DNA of 53,733 nt from an uncultured Merdimonas sp. (GCA_944375725.1 CALWAZ010000080.1:1-53733), one strand, 5' to 3'. Positions 44,207-52,289 are shown, counted from the first letter of the stretch. The notes: generated by a model not told the origin, from the letters alone. Numbers and translations are program-made.

Positions 44207-45783
44207 TAGTCAATCGCCTGCCTTCCAGCCGCCAGATCAAACTCCTTTTCAATCTCACTGGAGGGTGCTTCTGTGGCAAGAGATACCACTACAATCACGA
44301 TACAGGAAATCACAAAGGCCGGGAACAGCTCATAGATGCTGAAAATGCCGCCCAGCGGGCTTAAGAGCAGATTCCATACAAAGACCATGATTCCTCCGGA
44401 CAGCATGCCGGCAACAGCTCCCTGCCGGTTGATGCGCTTCCAGAAAAGAGAGAACAGCATCACCGGTCCGAAGGTAGCTCCGAATCCGGCCCAGGCAAAG
44501 GATACAATATTAAAGATTACGCTGTCCTCATCCCATGCGATCACGATACCTACCAGAGTAATCAAAAGCAGCATGGTTCTGGACAGATTCATAACCTTTT
44601 TGTCATCCGCGTTATTTTTCTTCAGGATTCCCTCATACAGATTTTTGGAAACCGCAGAGGCCGCAATCAGCAGATAGGAGTCCGAGGAGCTGATTGTCGC
44701 TGCCAGAATTCCTGCCATGATGACGCCGGCCAGCACTGCCGGAAGCAGGCTCTGTGACAGCACAACAAATACGTTTTCCGCTCCGCTGGCTGTAGCAAGA
44801 CCCGCCTCTGTGGGGAAGAGCACGCGGCCGATCACGCCGATCACTACAGCTGCCGTAAGGGAAATCACACACCACACAGTCGCGATTCTTCTGGAATTTT
44901 TCAGCTCTCCCTCTTTCCGGATCGCCATAAACCGAAGCAGCACCTGGGGAACGCCAAAGTATCCAAGTCCCCAGGACAGTGTGGATATAATGGTCAGAAA
45001 ACCATAGCTTCCGGCCTCTCCGAACAGGGGCGCGCCTGCTGCCGCCTGCTGCACGCCGGCCGCGTCTGTCACCGGTGTGGCCTGGGAGATCAGAGAAAGG
45101 TATCCGGGGATCTTTGCCGCGTTTTCAATCACATTGCCCAGTCCGCCCGCCGCGGTAGTTCCCAGAATCAGAATCGTAAGCAGAGCAATGACCATGACCA
45201 CCGCCTGCATAAAATCAGAAGCACTCTCAGCCAGGAATCCTCCGATAAAGGTATAAATCAGCACAAAGATGGCTCCCGCGATCATCATAGAATGATAAGA
45301 GGTGCCGAACAGGGTCGAGAACAGCTTTCCGCAGGTCACAAAACAGCTGGCTGCGTATACGGTAAAGAACACCAGAATAAACAGCGCGGAAATTCCCAGA
45401 ATCACCTTTTTCTTCTCATGGAACCGGTTGCTCAGGAAATCCGGAATGGTGATGGAATCTCCCGCCACAGCCGAATACCGGCGCAGTCTCTTTGCCACAA
45501 TCAGCCAGTTCACATAGGTTCCGAGAGCCAGACCGATAGCCGTCCAGGCCGCGTCCGCAAGGCCGCACCAGTAGGCCACTCCGGGAAGTCCCATCAGAAG
45601 CCATCCGCTCATATCCGAAGCCTCCGCGCTCATGGCAGCCACCCAGGGACCTAACGATCTTCCGCCCAGGAAATAGTTCTCCGAGTTTGCCTGCGCCCGC
45701 TTTGCGAAATACAGGCCGATTCCGATGACTATCAGCATATAGCCGATCATCGCCAATAATATCTTCAGTGTATCACCTGACAT
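44206..45783 (-). CDS. putP: Sodium/proline symporter of the SSS family
   Basis: A 525-residue membrane carrier with about 13 helices. The N-terminus MSGDTLKILLAMIGYMLIVI and FLGGRSLGPWVAAMSAEASD match PutP, the last being the helix-2 sodium/proline region with Ser and Asp. GLALGTYVNWLIVAKRLRRY follows, then SITIPDFLSNRFHEKKKVIL. The signature VIMAGILAATISSSDSYLLI contains the sodium-binding Ser/Thr region, and FAWAGFGATFGPVMLFSLFW closes the core. Proline specificity is favoured by the conserved blocks but not proven. It has its own promoter, ATG 45783 with AAGGGAG upstream, and is coupled to ybaK. Confidence 0.92.
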   Translation of the reverse strand: MSGDTLKILLAMIGYMLIVIGIGLYFAKRAQANSENYFLGGRSLGPWVAAMSAEASDMSGWLLMGLPGVAYWCGLADAAWTAIGLALGTYVNWLIVAKRLRRYSAVAGDSITIPDFLSNRFHEKKKVILGISALFILVFFTVYAASCFVTCGKLFSTLFGTSYHSMMIAGAIFVLIYTFIGGFLAESASDFMQAVVMVIALLTILILGTTAAGGLGNVIENAAKIPGYLSLISQATPVTDAAGVQQAAAGAPLFGEAGSYGFLTIISTLSWGLGYFGVPQVLLRFMAIRKEGELKNSRRIATVWCVISLTAAVVIGVIGRVLFPTEAGLATASGAENVFVVLSQSLLPAVLAGVIMAGILAATISSSDSYLLIAASAVSKNLYEGILKKNNADDKKVMNLSRTMLLLITLVGIVIAWDEDSVIFNIVSFAWAGFGATFGPVMLFSLFWKRINRQGAVAGMLSGGIMVFVWNLLLSPLGGIFSIYELFPAFVISCIVIVVVSLATEAPSSEIEKEFDLAAGRQAID

Positions 45784-45818
45784 AACATTACTCCCTTGCT
45801 TTCAATAATTTTCCGTCT

Positions 45819-45847
45819 ATTTTAACATTTTTTTAACAGCGTGTAAA
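45819..45847 (-). promoter_or_regulatory. Promoter of putP-ybaK
   Basis: Minus strand: TTTACA, 17-bp spacer, TAAAAT, ~36 bp before the start codon. It abuts the terminator of the preceding operon. Confidence 0.7.
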
Positions 45848-45894
45848 GCAAAAAGCAGGATTCCAGCGGATTTTCCGCCTGGAACCCTGCTTTT
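45848..45894 (-). terminator. Terminator of the flx-frd-fum operon
   Basis: Stem AAAAGCAGG/CCTGCTTTT, one mismatch, then TTCCAG/CTGGAA and CGG/CCG. T-runs follow on both strands (TTTTTG on minus), so it is bidirectional in principle. Confidence 0.85.
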
Positions 45895-45921
45895 CCGTTC
45901 TTTTTTCAGGTGTTGAAAAAC

Positions 45922-46245
45922 TCAGACATTCCTGCCGTTTTCTCTTGCTTCATCCAGCTTTTTATTGCGGAGAAACAGAAGCATGTCGATACTGATTTCC
46001 ACTATATTCAGCACATAGAAAAACCATCCCAGATAAAACAGCCAGTCAAGAGAAGTACCTGCCGCGTTTGCCTCAGTCCAGAGAATAATCTTCCGGGCAA
46101 TTCCAAATACATAGCCGATCCAGATAAAAAACTCAAAAAACAGGCTCTTTCCCTTGGCAGTTCTGGAAATCCAGGACTTCCGTATGGAAAGGGGCCAGGA
46201 AAGGCCAAAACAGAGAATCATCATAGCTTCCAGTAAATTCGTCAT
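45922..46245 (-). CDS. Small membrane protein at the end of the fumarase/fumarate reductase operon
   Basis: A 107-residue protein with three hydrophobic segments: TNLLEAMMILCFGLSWPLSI, SLFFEFFIWIGYVFGIARKI, and WLFYLGWFFYVLNIVEISID. Pro in the first (SWPLSIRKSW) gives a PQ-loop-like look. The ends are basic (RNKKLDEARENGRNV). AAGGAAG precedes the ATG and it follows fumB by 37 bp, ahead of the operon terminator. It is too short and lacks paired His, so it cannot be recognised as the cytochrome b anchor of a quinone-linked fumarate reductase. Function unknown; an accessory membrane role for the operon is possible. Confidence 0.7.
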   Translation of the reverse strand: MTNLLEAMMILCFGLSWPLSIRKSWISRTAKGKSLFFEFFIWIGYVFGIARKIILWTEANAAGTSLDWLFYLGWFFYVLNIVEISIDMLLFLRNKKLDEARENGRNV

Positions 46246-46282
46246 CTGATATTCTTCCTTTCTTTGTCTTGTGACCTATTCC

Positions 46283-46846
46283 CTATGCCTGCTTTTTTCC
46301 CGCCAGATAGGCCGCTCTTCCCTCTTCGTACAGATTTCTTCCCTCACTGTCGATGATGACAATCAGAGGCATATCTTCCACATACAGTTTTCTCAGAGCC
46401 TCCGCGCCCAAATCCTCATATGCGATCAGCTCGCATTTCTTGATACATTTTGCCAGGAGAGCCCCCGCGCCGCCAATGGCGCCGAAGTAAACGCCATGAT
46501 ATTTTTTCATAGCCTCTACCACTTCCGGGAGTCTCGCGCCTTTTCCGATCATGCCCCGGGCACCGACAGACATCATTGTGGGAGCATACGCGTCCATACG
46601 CCCGCTTGTGGTGGGGCCGGCGCTTCCGATGACCTGCCCCGGTTTCGCCGGAGTCGGTCCCACATAATAGATCGTCGCGTCTGTAGGATCGAAGGGCAGT
46701 TTTTCTCCTCTGGCCAGAGCTTCACACATGCGCTTGTGTCCGGCGTCTCTGGACGTATAGATGGTTCCGGTCAGATATACTCTGTCTCCGGCATGAAGGG
46801 TCTTCGCAAGCTCCTCAGTCAGGGGCAGCTGAATATGTTTTTCCAT
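46283..46846 (-). CDS. Class I fumarate hydratase, beta (C-terminal) subunit
   Basis: Smaller subunit of the two-subunit, oxygen-sensitive [4Fe-4S] fumarase, a relative of L(+)-tartrate dehydratase beta. The 187 residues carry LPLTEELAKTLHAGDRVYLT, TIYTSRDAGHKRMCEALARG, the catalytic-site block YYVGPTPAKPGQVIGSAGPT with SGRMD, and VGARGMIGKGARLPEVVEAM; GAIGGAGALLAKCIKKCELI ends the core. The start is 1 bp after the alpha-subunit stop with GGAGGTG inside the end of that gene, so production is 1:1. Tartrate dehydratase is the main alternative; the setting with a fumarate reductase favours fumarase. Confidence 0.9.
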   Translation of the reverse strand: MEKHIQLPLTEELAKTLHAGDRVYLTGTIYTSRDAGHKRMCEALARGEKLPFDPTDATIYYVGPTPAKPGQVIGSAGPTTSGRMDAYAPTMMSVGARGMIGKGARLPEVVEAMKKYHGVYFGAIGGAGALLAKCIKKCELIAYEDLGAEALRKLYVEDMPLIVIIDSEGRNLYEEGRAAYLAGKKQA

Positions 46847-46847
46847 A

Positions 46848-47690
46848 TTAAATCACCTCCGTCTTATGGCGCGTCACATGGCAGTTGATATTGACCGCAC
46901 AGGGCATGCCTGCTATATGGGTGGGCATCGTCTCAATATTCAGGCCGATGGCCGTCGTCTTTCCGCCAAAGCCCTGGGGTCCGATTCCCAGCTCATTGAT
47001 TTTCTCCAGCATTTCCTTCTCCAAATCCGCGTAGAACGGATCCGGATTGGAGGAATCCAGAGGCCGCATCAGTGCCTTTTTCGCAAGCAGCGCACACTTG
47101 TCGAAGGTTCCTCCGATTCCCACTCCCACCACAATAGGCGGGCAGGGATTCGGTCCTGCATTTTCCACTGTCTCGATAATGAAATCCTTGATGCCCTGAA
47201 GACCCGCGGAAGGCTTGAACATCCGGATAGCGCTCATGTTTTCGCTTCCAAATCCCTTGGGGCCCACCGTAATCTTAATCTGTTCTCCCGGAACGATTTC
47301 CGTGTAAAGCATGGCCGGCGTATTATCTCCCGTATTTCCCCGGCGCACCGGATCCTTCACCACAGATTTTCTCAGGTAGCCTTTCTGATAGCCCCTGCGC
47401 ACTCCCTCGTCCACTGCCTCTCTCAGATCTCCGCCTGTCATATGTACATCCTGTCCGATCTCAAGGAACACACAGGCCATTCCGGTGTCCTGGCAGATCG
47501 GGACCTCTTCCGCGTCCGCGATTTCAAAATTCTCAATAATGTCATCAAGAATTCCTTTCGCGATTTCTCCATCCTCGCAGGCGCGGCAGCACCGGATCGC
47601 TTCCTTTACGTCCTTCGGAAGATGCTCGTTTGCCGCGATGCAGAGCCGCTCCACCGCGTCTGTAATCTGGCTCACATCTATTTCCCGCAT
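46848..47690 (-). CDS. Class I fumarate hydratase, alpha (N-terminal) subunit
   Basis: Iron-sulfur subunit, 280 residues, interconverting malate and fumarate together with the beta subunit. Three cluster Cys are at the expected places: CQDTGMACVFLEIG near residue 73, NPCPPIVVGVGIGGTFDKCA (~185-205, two Cys including the ligand in the family), and MPCAVNINCHVTRHK near the end. ENMSAIRMFKPSAG and IGPQGFGGKTTAIGLNIETM are conserved. Start ATG 47690 has GGAGGTGGAG ahead. The 91-bp gap to the flavoprotein gene upstream holds a hairpin but no clear promoter, so it is probably co-transcribed and links malate to the fumarate reductase-like subunits. Confidence 0.9.
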   Translation of the reverse strand: MREIDVSQITDAVERLCIAANEHLPKDVKEAIRCCRACEDGEIAKGILDDIIENFEIADAEEVPICQDTGMACVFLEIGQDVHMTGGDLREAVDEGVRRGYQKGYLRKSVVKDPVRRGNTGDNTPAMLYTEIVPGEQIKITVGPKGFGSENMSAIRMFKPSAGLQGIKDFIIETVENAGPNPCPPIVVGVGIGGTFDKCALLAKKALMRPLDSSNPDPFYADLEKEMLEKINELGIGPQGFGGKTTAIGLNIETMPTHIAGMPCAVNINCHVTRHKTEVI

Positions 47691-47764
47691 ATTACTCCAC
47701 CTCCATAGCTGATATTATAATGATATTTCCTTTTTATACCCCTGTTTTTCTTCTGTGTCTGTCA

Positions 47765-47790
47765 CCCAGATAACCTTGTATCTATCTGGG
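47765..47790 (-). other. Hairpin over the stop of the flavoprotein gene
   Basis: Perfect 8-bp stem CCCAGATA/TATCTGGG with a 10-base loop. The 5' arm overlaps the flavoprotein's last codons and stop. No T-run follows, so it is probably not a terminator. It may be a processing or stability element between the frd and fum parts. Confidence 0.5.
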
Positions 47791-49386
47791 CATGCTGAAT
47801 GTATAATTCGGCAGCAGCATCGGCGATACGCTTCCCGTATGCAGGCCGGCCGCCTCCAGCTCCTCGGCGTATTTCCGCAGATGGTCCAGATTCATCTTTC
47901 CAAGCTCCACCTCTTTGGCTCTGGCCGCGGCAGCTTTTCCCGCGTTTCGTCCAAACACGATGATGTCAAGCAGGGAATTTCCCATCAGACGGTTTCTTCC
48001 GTGGATGCCTCCCACAGCCTCTCCCGCAACGAGCAGGTTCGGAATCACCTTGGTAAAGCCGTCTCCGCCGATCTCCAGGCCGCCATTCTGATAATGAAGG
48101 GTCGGATAAATCAGGATAGGCTGCTTTCTCATATCAATGCCGTAATTCAGGAACATCCGCAGCATGGCGGGGATTCTCTTTTCTATCGTTCCTTCCCCAT
48201 GAAGCATTTCGATCATGGGCGTATCCAGCCAGATGCCCCAGCCTGTGGGAGTCTTGACTCCCTTGCCTCTCTCCGTACATTCCCGGATAATGGACGCCGC
48301 CGACACGTCTCTCGTCTCCAGCGGATGCATGAAAGCCTCTCCGTCCACATTGACCAGCATGGCTCCCACGGAACGCACCTTCTCTGTCACCAGCGCTCCG
48401 AAAATCTGCGCCGGGTACGCCGCTCCGGTGGGATGGTACTGAATCGTATCCTGGTAGAGAAGGGGAGCTCCCGCCCGGTATCCCATCACCAGTCCGTCCG
48501 CTGTGGCGCCGTAATGGTTGGAGGTGGGGAAATTCTGATAATGAAGCCGTCCGGCTCCTCCAGTGGCGATAATCACTGTTTTTGCTCTGGCCACCTTATA
48601 TTCTCCCGTCTCCATATTCTGAAGCACGGCGCCCGCCACCTGGCCTTTATCATCCTTAATCAGCTCTACTGCTGCCGTAAAATCCACCACCGGAATCTGC
48701 CGGTTCCAGACCTCATCGCGAAGCACACGCATAATCTCCGCTCCGGAATAATCCTTGCAGGCATGCATTCTCTTTCTGGAGGTTCCGCCGCCATGGGTGG
48801 TAATCATCCGTCCATCCTTATCCTTGTCAAACATCACGCCCAAATCATTCAGCCACTGAATGGCATCCGGCGCTTCCATGACCAGACGGCGCAGCAGCTC
48901 CGGCCTTGCCGCGAAATGTCCGCCGCCGAAGGCGTCCAGATAATGACGCTGGGGAGAGTCGTTCTCCTTATCAGCCGCCTGAATGCCGCCCTCTGCCATC
49001 ATGGTATTTGCGTCTCCGAGACGGAGCTTTGTCACCATCATCACGTCAGCTCCCGCCATGTGGGCCTCCAGCGCCGCAGATGCGCCGGCTCCGCCTCCGC
49101 CGATGACCAGTACTTCCACATCGTAATCGATCTTGTCCAGGTCAATCGGCACATTTAAGATACGGCTGTTGGAGTGAAGCAGCGTTCCCAGCTCAAAGGG
49201 AGCCTTTTCTCCCTTATTCGGGCCTACCTTAATCTCCTGGAAGCCGTCAGTCCGGTAATCCGGATGGAATCTGCGCAGCAGCTCGTCCTTTTCCTCTGCT
49301 GTCATTCTTCTGGGCTCCACGCCCAGACGCTGCGCTCTGGTGGCTTCCACCTTCTTAATTGATTCCAGCATTTCCGCTGTATACAT
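47782..49386 (-). CDS. Soluble fumarate reductase-type flavoprotein
   Basis: A 534-residue FAD enzyme of the succinate dehydrogenase/fumarate reductase flavoprotein superfamily. After an unusual ~85-residue N-terminal extension comes the FAD motif VLVIGGGGAGASAALEAHMA (~93-112). Where FrdA has the covalently flavinylated His (SHTVAAEGG) this one reads ANTMMAEGGIQAA, Asn at ~127, so FAD should be non-covalent. Substrate-site blocks are conserved: IQYHPTGAAYPAQIFGALVT with EKVRSVGAML, TLHYQNGGLEIGG, and GEAVGGIHGRNRLMGNSLLD. No signal peptide. Its partner iron-sulfur subunit is 14 bp upstream. Fumarate is the expected acceptor because fumarase follows; related reductases of other enoates, aspartate oxidase or adenylylsulfate reductase are less likely. 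Confidence 0.87.
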   Translation of the reverse strand: MYTAEMLESIKKVEATRAQRLGVEPRRMTAEEKDELLRRFHPDYRTDGFQEIKVGPNKGEKAPFELGTLLHSNSRILNVPIDLDKIDYDVEVLVIGGGGAGASAALEAHMAGADVMMVTKLRLGDANTMMAEGGIQAADKENDSPQRHYLDAFGGGHFAARPELLRRLVMEAPDAIQWLNDLGVMFDKDKDGRMITTHGGGTSRKRMHACKDYSGAEIMRVLRDEVWNRQIPVVDFTAAVELIKDDKGQVAGAVLQNMETGEYKVARAKTVIIATGGAGRLHYQNFPTSNHYGATADGLVMGYRAGAPLLYQDTIQYHPTGAAYPAQIFGALVTEKVRSVGAMLVNVDGEAFMHPLETRDVSAASIIRECTERGKGVKTPTGWGIWLDTPMIEMLHGEGTIEKRIPAMLRMFLNYGIDMRKQPILIYPTLHYQNGGLEIGGDGFTKVIPNLLVAGEAVGGIHGRNRLMGNSLLDIIVFGRNAGKAAAARAKEVELGKMNLDHLRKYAEELEAAGLHTGSVSPMLLPNYTFSMPR

Positions 49387-49400
49387 ATCCGCTTCCCTCC

Positions 49401-50075
49401 TTATTTCTCAATATCCCGGTTGTTGTACAGTTCCTGCATTTCCGTGATGGGCTTTTCCATAATCTGTTCGATCAGATCGTCAAAGGCGCCGCTGTGGATT
49501 TCCTCCACACGTTTTTCCAGATGCTCCGCCTTCGGCGCAATGTATTTTCCGGTCAGCCTTCTTGCCAGCGTACCCACCATCGGATGAGAAATGCCTGCCG
49601 GACAGCGGGAGGTGCAGATGCCGCAGCCGATACAGTCGAAGGACTCCTCCGCGCATTTTTCAAAGTCGCCCCGCTGAGCGTAAGCGATATACTGCATGAC
49701 ATTCAAAGACTGGGGACAGCCCTTGGTACAGGCATTGCAGCCGATGCAGCTGTAGATTTCCGGATAAAGATCCATCATCACCCGCTGCTTCGGACTGATT
49801 TCCTCCATATCGTAATTCCGCTTATCTGCCGGGAAGAAGGGCAGCGTGGCGATATACATGCCTTCCTGCACCTGGGTCTGGCAGGCCAGGCAGGTCTTCA
49901 GTTCGTTGTTTCCCTTGATTCTGTAAATGGTCGCGCAGGCTCCGCAGAAACCGTGGCGGCAGCCGCAGCCCCGTACCAGCTTATAGCCTGCGTATTCCAT
50001 GGCCGTCATAATGGTCAGCTCTGCGGGCACGGAATATTTTTTTCCATAAAAATATACGTTTACCATTTCCTGCAT
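49401..50075 (-). CDS. SdhB/FrdB-like iron-sulfur subunit
   Basis: A 224-residue electron carrier. The N-terminal ferredoxin-like domain has a [2Fe-2S] pattern GCGCRHGFCGACATIYRI with a fourth Cys 14 residues later in LKTCLACQTQV. The C-terminal helical domain has two full [4Fe-4S] motifs, SCIGCNACTKGCPQ and DCIGCGICTSRCPA. Membrane-bound SdhB/FrdB usually bind one [4Fe-4S] and one [3Fe-4S] cluster, so two complete motifs suggest a ferredoxin-like relay. There is no C-terminal CCG domain such as in TfrB. It starts after a 309-bp gap from the flxA-like gene; ATG 50075 has only a distant ribosome site, and ATG 50066 is an alternative. Confidence 0.88.
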   Translation of the reverse strand: MQEMVNVYFYGKKYSVPAELTIMTAMEYAGYKLVRGCGCRHGFCGACATIYRIKGNNELKTCLACQTQVQEGMYIATLPFFPADKRNYDMEEISPKQRVMMDLYPEIYSCIGCNACTKGCPQSLNVMQYIAYAQRGDFEKCAEESFDCIGCGICTSRCPAGISHPMVGTLARRLTGKYIAPKAEHLEKRVEEIHSGAFDDLIEQIMEKPITEMQELYNNRDIEK

Positions 50076-50384
50076 GTTCTATGTACCGTTCCTTTCCTTG
50101 TTTCTGCTCATGGTTTGTGAGCACCCGATCTTCGTCTTCTCTCCGTCCGTCGCGCTGTCTGATATACCCCGCGCTGCTCTTCTCTGCCTTCGCAGCGCAT
50201 TTGATATACCCCGCGCTGTTCAAGCTCGATTCCGCCCTGTTTACGTTCTCTCTTTTCCTACTCTACAAGGGCTTCATCTCGCTTGAGGGCTGTCGCCCTA
50301 TACATCCAGCCGTCTTCGATCCGTCCGCCACGCAAGCGTGCCGTCCGTCTCTCTTCCGTCTGTCTGTGCAGCGCTCGTAGGGGA
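50076..50384. other. 309-bp gene-free gap with repeats
   Basis: No plausible gene is seen. Small open frames exist on both strands, but they have repeat-derived, low-complexity translations and no ribosome site. The stretch has a 17-bp direct repeat, several GACGGACGG units (near 50143, 50317 and 50341), a CACGC/GCGTG hairpin near 50331, and GGGC-ACA-GCCC type short stems near 50285. Base usage differs from the flanking genes. No obvious -35/-10 for the frd genes is visible in it. It may be a copy of a dispersed intergenic repeat. Confidence 0.6.
50160..50218. repeat. 17-bp direct repeat pair
   Basis: TGATATACCCCGCGCTG occurs at 50160-50176 and again exactly at 50202-50218, a period of 42 bp. 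Bases between the copies include CAGCGC, which inversely matches the end of each copy. Confidence 0.85.
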
Positions 50385-51239
50385 TCAATACTCTGGGGGC
50401 AGTTCGTCTATCTCGTCACAGCGGAACACGGGGCCGTCTTTGCAGACATACTTGGAACCGATGTTACAGCGGCCGCATTTTCCGACGCCGCATTTCATGC
50501 GAAGCTCCAGCGTGGTATAGACCTGGGTCTTTTCGAAGCCCATCTCTATCAGCGACTGCAGTGAGAATTTGATCATGACGGGCGGTCCGCAGACCAGCAC
50601 GGTCTTGTCTGTGGCAAATTCCAGTTCCTTCAGATAGGAGGGTACAAAGCCCACATGGCCGTCCCAGCCTTCCTGCTCCCGGTCGATGGTCAGATAGACG
50701 TTGACGCCGGGCGTCTTTGCCCAGACTTCCTGAATTTCCTTCAGCTGGACCAGATCGTCCTTGGAACGGGAACCGTAGAGGATATCGATGGTTCCATAAT
50801 TATCCCGCTTGTCCAGCACATAGTTGATGACGGAACGCAGGGGCGCAAGGCCGATGCCTCCGGCAATAAACAGAAGGTTCTGGCCCTTAAGGGCTGTCTC
50901 CACCGGAAAAGCATTGCCATAGGGGCCCCGCACAGTGATTTCTTCCCCCACATTCATTTCGTGAAGATAATCCGTCAGAGTTCCGCAGCGCTTGATGCTG
51001 AACTCCTGGAATTCGGTATTGGTCGGGGATGAGGTAATAGAGAACATGGCCTCGCCCACGCCGGGCACCGACACCATTGCGCACTGTCCGGGCATATGCT
51101 CAAAGAGCTTTCTGCCATCCCGGCCCACCACGCGGAAGGTCTTTACATCCGGCGTCTCTGTCCGGATATCGGTAATCACGCCAATCATGGGAATCAGCAC
51201 ATCTGTCTTTGTCTTTCCGCCGCAGCTGCACTCACACAT
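50385..51239 (-). CDS. FlxA-like NAD(P)H flavin oxidoreductase subunit
   Basis: A 284-residue subunit with ferredoxin-reductase fold, close to sulfhydrogenase gamma, AsrB and PyrK. It has an FAD domain (~18-110; EFQEFSIKRCGTLTDYLHEM, GPYGNAFPVE) and an NAD(P) domain with LLFIAGGIGLAPLRSVINYV and VLVCGPPVMIKFSLQSLIEM. The C-terminus binds [2Fe-2S] through LRMKCGVGKCGRCNIG and YVCKDG. The first Cys cluster, MCECSCGGK, is an extra. In FlxABCD-HdrABC systems this subunit takes electrons from NADH. The start overlaps the flxB-like stop by one base (TAATG) with GGAGGTGAGG ahead. NADH rather than NADPH cannot be read with certainty. Confidence 0.85.
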   Translation of the reverse strand: MCECSCGGKTKTDVLIPMIGVITDIRTETPDVKTFRVVGRDGRKLFEHMPGQCAMVSVPGVGEAMFSITSSPTNTEFQEFSIKRCGTLTDYLHEMNVGEEITVRGPYGNAFPVETALKGQNLLFIAGGIGLAPLRSVINYVLDKRDNYGTIDILYGSRSKDDLVQLKEIQEVWAKTPGVNVYLTIDREQEGWDGHVGFVPSYLKELEFATDKTVLVCGPPVMIKFSLQSLIEMGFEKTQVYTTLELRMKCGVGKCGRCNIGSKYVCKDGPVFRCDEIDELPPEY

Positions 51240-52288
51240 TATACCTCACCTCCCAGTTTCTTAATCACTTTTACGATATTTAAAGACGCGGGACATTTGC
51301 TGACGCAGCGTCCGCAGCCCACGCAGGAATATAAGCCGTCATAATTCGCCGGATAGTAGACCAGCTTGTGCATGAATCTCTGGCGGAACCTCTGTATCTG
51401 GCTGGTGCGCATATTTCCATGGGCCATCATGGTAAAGTCAGAATACATGCAGGAATCCCAGCAGCGGTAACGCTGTACGCCGTTCTTTCCGCCATCGAAA
51501 TCCCGGATGTCGTAGCACTGGCAGGTGGGACATACAAAGGTACAGGTGCCGCAGGCCAGGCAGGGCTTGTACAGTTCCTCCCAGAGAGGGGAATCAAAAA
51601 GCTCCATGGTATGTTCCGGCTTAAACCGGGAAAGGTCCAGGTGGGACAAAGGCAGCTTCTCGATGATCTTCCGGATGGCTTCCTGTTCCTCTGCCACAGT
51701 TTTTTCCGCCTCTTCTGCCGGAGTTTCTTTTTCCGTACTTTCCAGAACTGCTTTCAGGCTTTCTGTCAGCGCCTCTCCCTTTTCCGTCAAAGGTTTCCAG
51801 TACAGGCTGTCCTCTATGATCCAGGTCTCCACATCGGCTCCGGGAGCCGCCGCGTCGATGCCGAAGTTTGCGCAGAAGCAGGTTTCCTCCGGCTCATGAC
51901 AGGCCAGAGAGACAATCGTTCCATGCTCCCGGCGGGCTGCATAGAAGGTGTCCACCGGCTCGCTTAAAAACACATTGTCCAGCACTTCCACTGCCTTTAC
52001 GTCGCAGGCTCTCATCCCAAATACCACAAACGCCCTGTCACAGAGCTTCTGGGGATCGATGGAGAGCTTTCCGTCCTCCGACTTGCAGCGGTAGAGCACC
52101 TCGCTCTGGGGGAAGAAGCAGTCCTTGGCGGACTTTACGGTTTTCAGCGTGTCCAGATCAAAGGGCTCTCCTTCGCTCCACAGCCCGTAATTGGTCTGAT
52201 CGGCTTTCCGTAAGGGGAGGAAGAGATCCTGCGTTTCGCTGATGGCCGCAAAGAGCTCTGCAAGCCCTGCTGTTTCGATTCTGTACAT
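51239..52288 (-). CDS. FlxB-like iron-sulfur subunit (AsrA/HydB-type)
   Basis: A 349-residue protein like anaerobic sulfite reductase subunit A and sulfhydrogenase beta. The N-terminal half (~1-170) is the family domain with DRAFVVFGMRACDVKAVEVL and CHEPEETCFCANFG. A Glu/Lys-rich linker (~180-220) is followed by two [4Fe-4S] motifs: CLACGTCTFVCPTCQCYDIR and YSCVGCGRCVSKCPASLN, the first with extra Cys and a CWDSC downstream. It carries electrons between the flavin subunit and the next clusters. The start ATG 52288 lies just after the flxC-like stop, and GGAGG overlaps that stop; the longer frame would add 8 residues. Confidence 0.84.
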   Translation of the reverse strand: MYRIETAGLAELFAAISETQDLFLPLRKADQTNYGLWSEGEPFDLDTLKTVKSAKDCFFPQSEVLYRCKSEDGKLSIDPQKLCDRAFVVFGMRACDVKAVEVLDNVFLSEPVDTFYAARREHGTIVSLACHEPEETCFCANFGIDAAAPGADVETWIIEDSLYWKPLTEKGEALTESLKAVLESTEKETPAEEAEKTVAEEQEAIRKIIEKLPLSHLDLSRFKPEHTMELFDSPLWEELYKPCLACGTCTFVCPTCQCYDIRDFDGGKNGVQRYRCWDSCMYSDFTMMAHGNMRTSQIQRFRQRFMHKLVYYPANYDGLYSCVGCGRCVSKCPASLNIVKVIKKLGGEV

Positions 52289-52289
52289 G

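Noticed and set aside
45922-46245. Cytochrome b anchor subunit for the fumarate reductase
   Set aside because: The 107-residue protein has three helices but no His pairs to bind haem.
50160-50218. A CRISPR-like pair of repeats
   Set aside because: Only two copies of 17 bp with a 25-bp gap, no third unit and no cas gene nearby.
50074-50380. Short open frames in the spacer between flxA-like and frdB-like genes
   Set aside because: Translations reflect the direct repeats, and no ribosome site precedes them.
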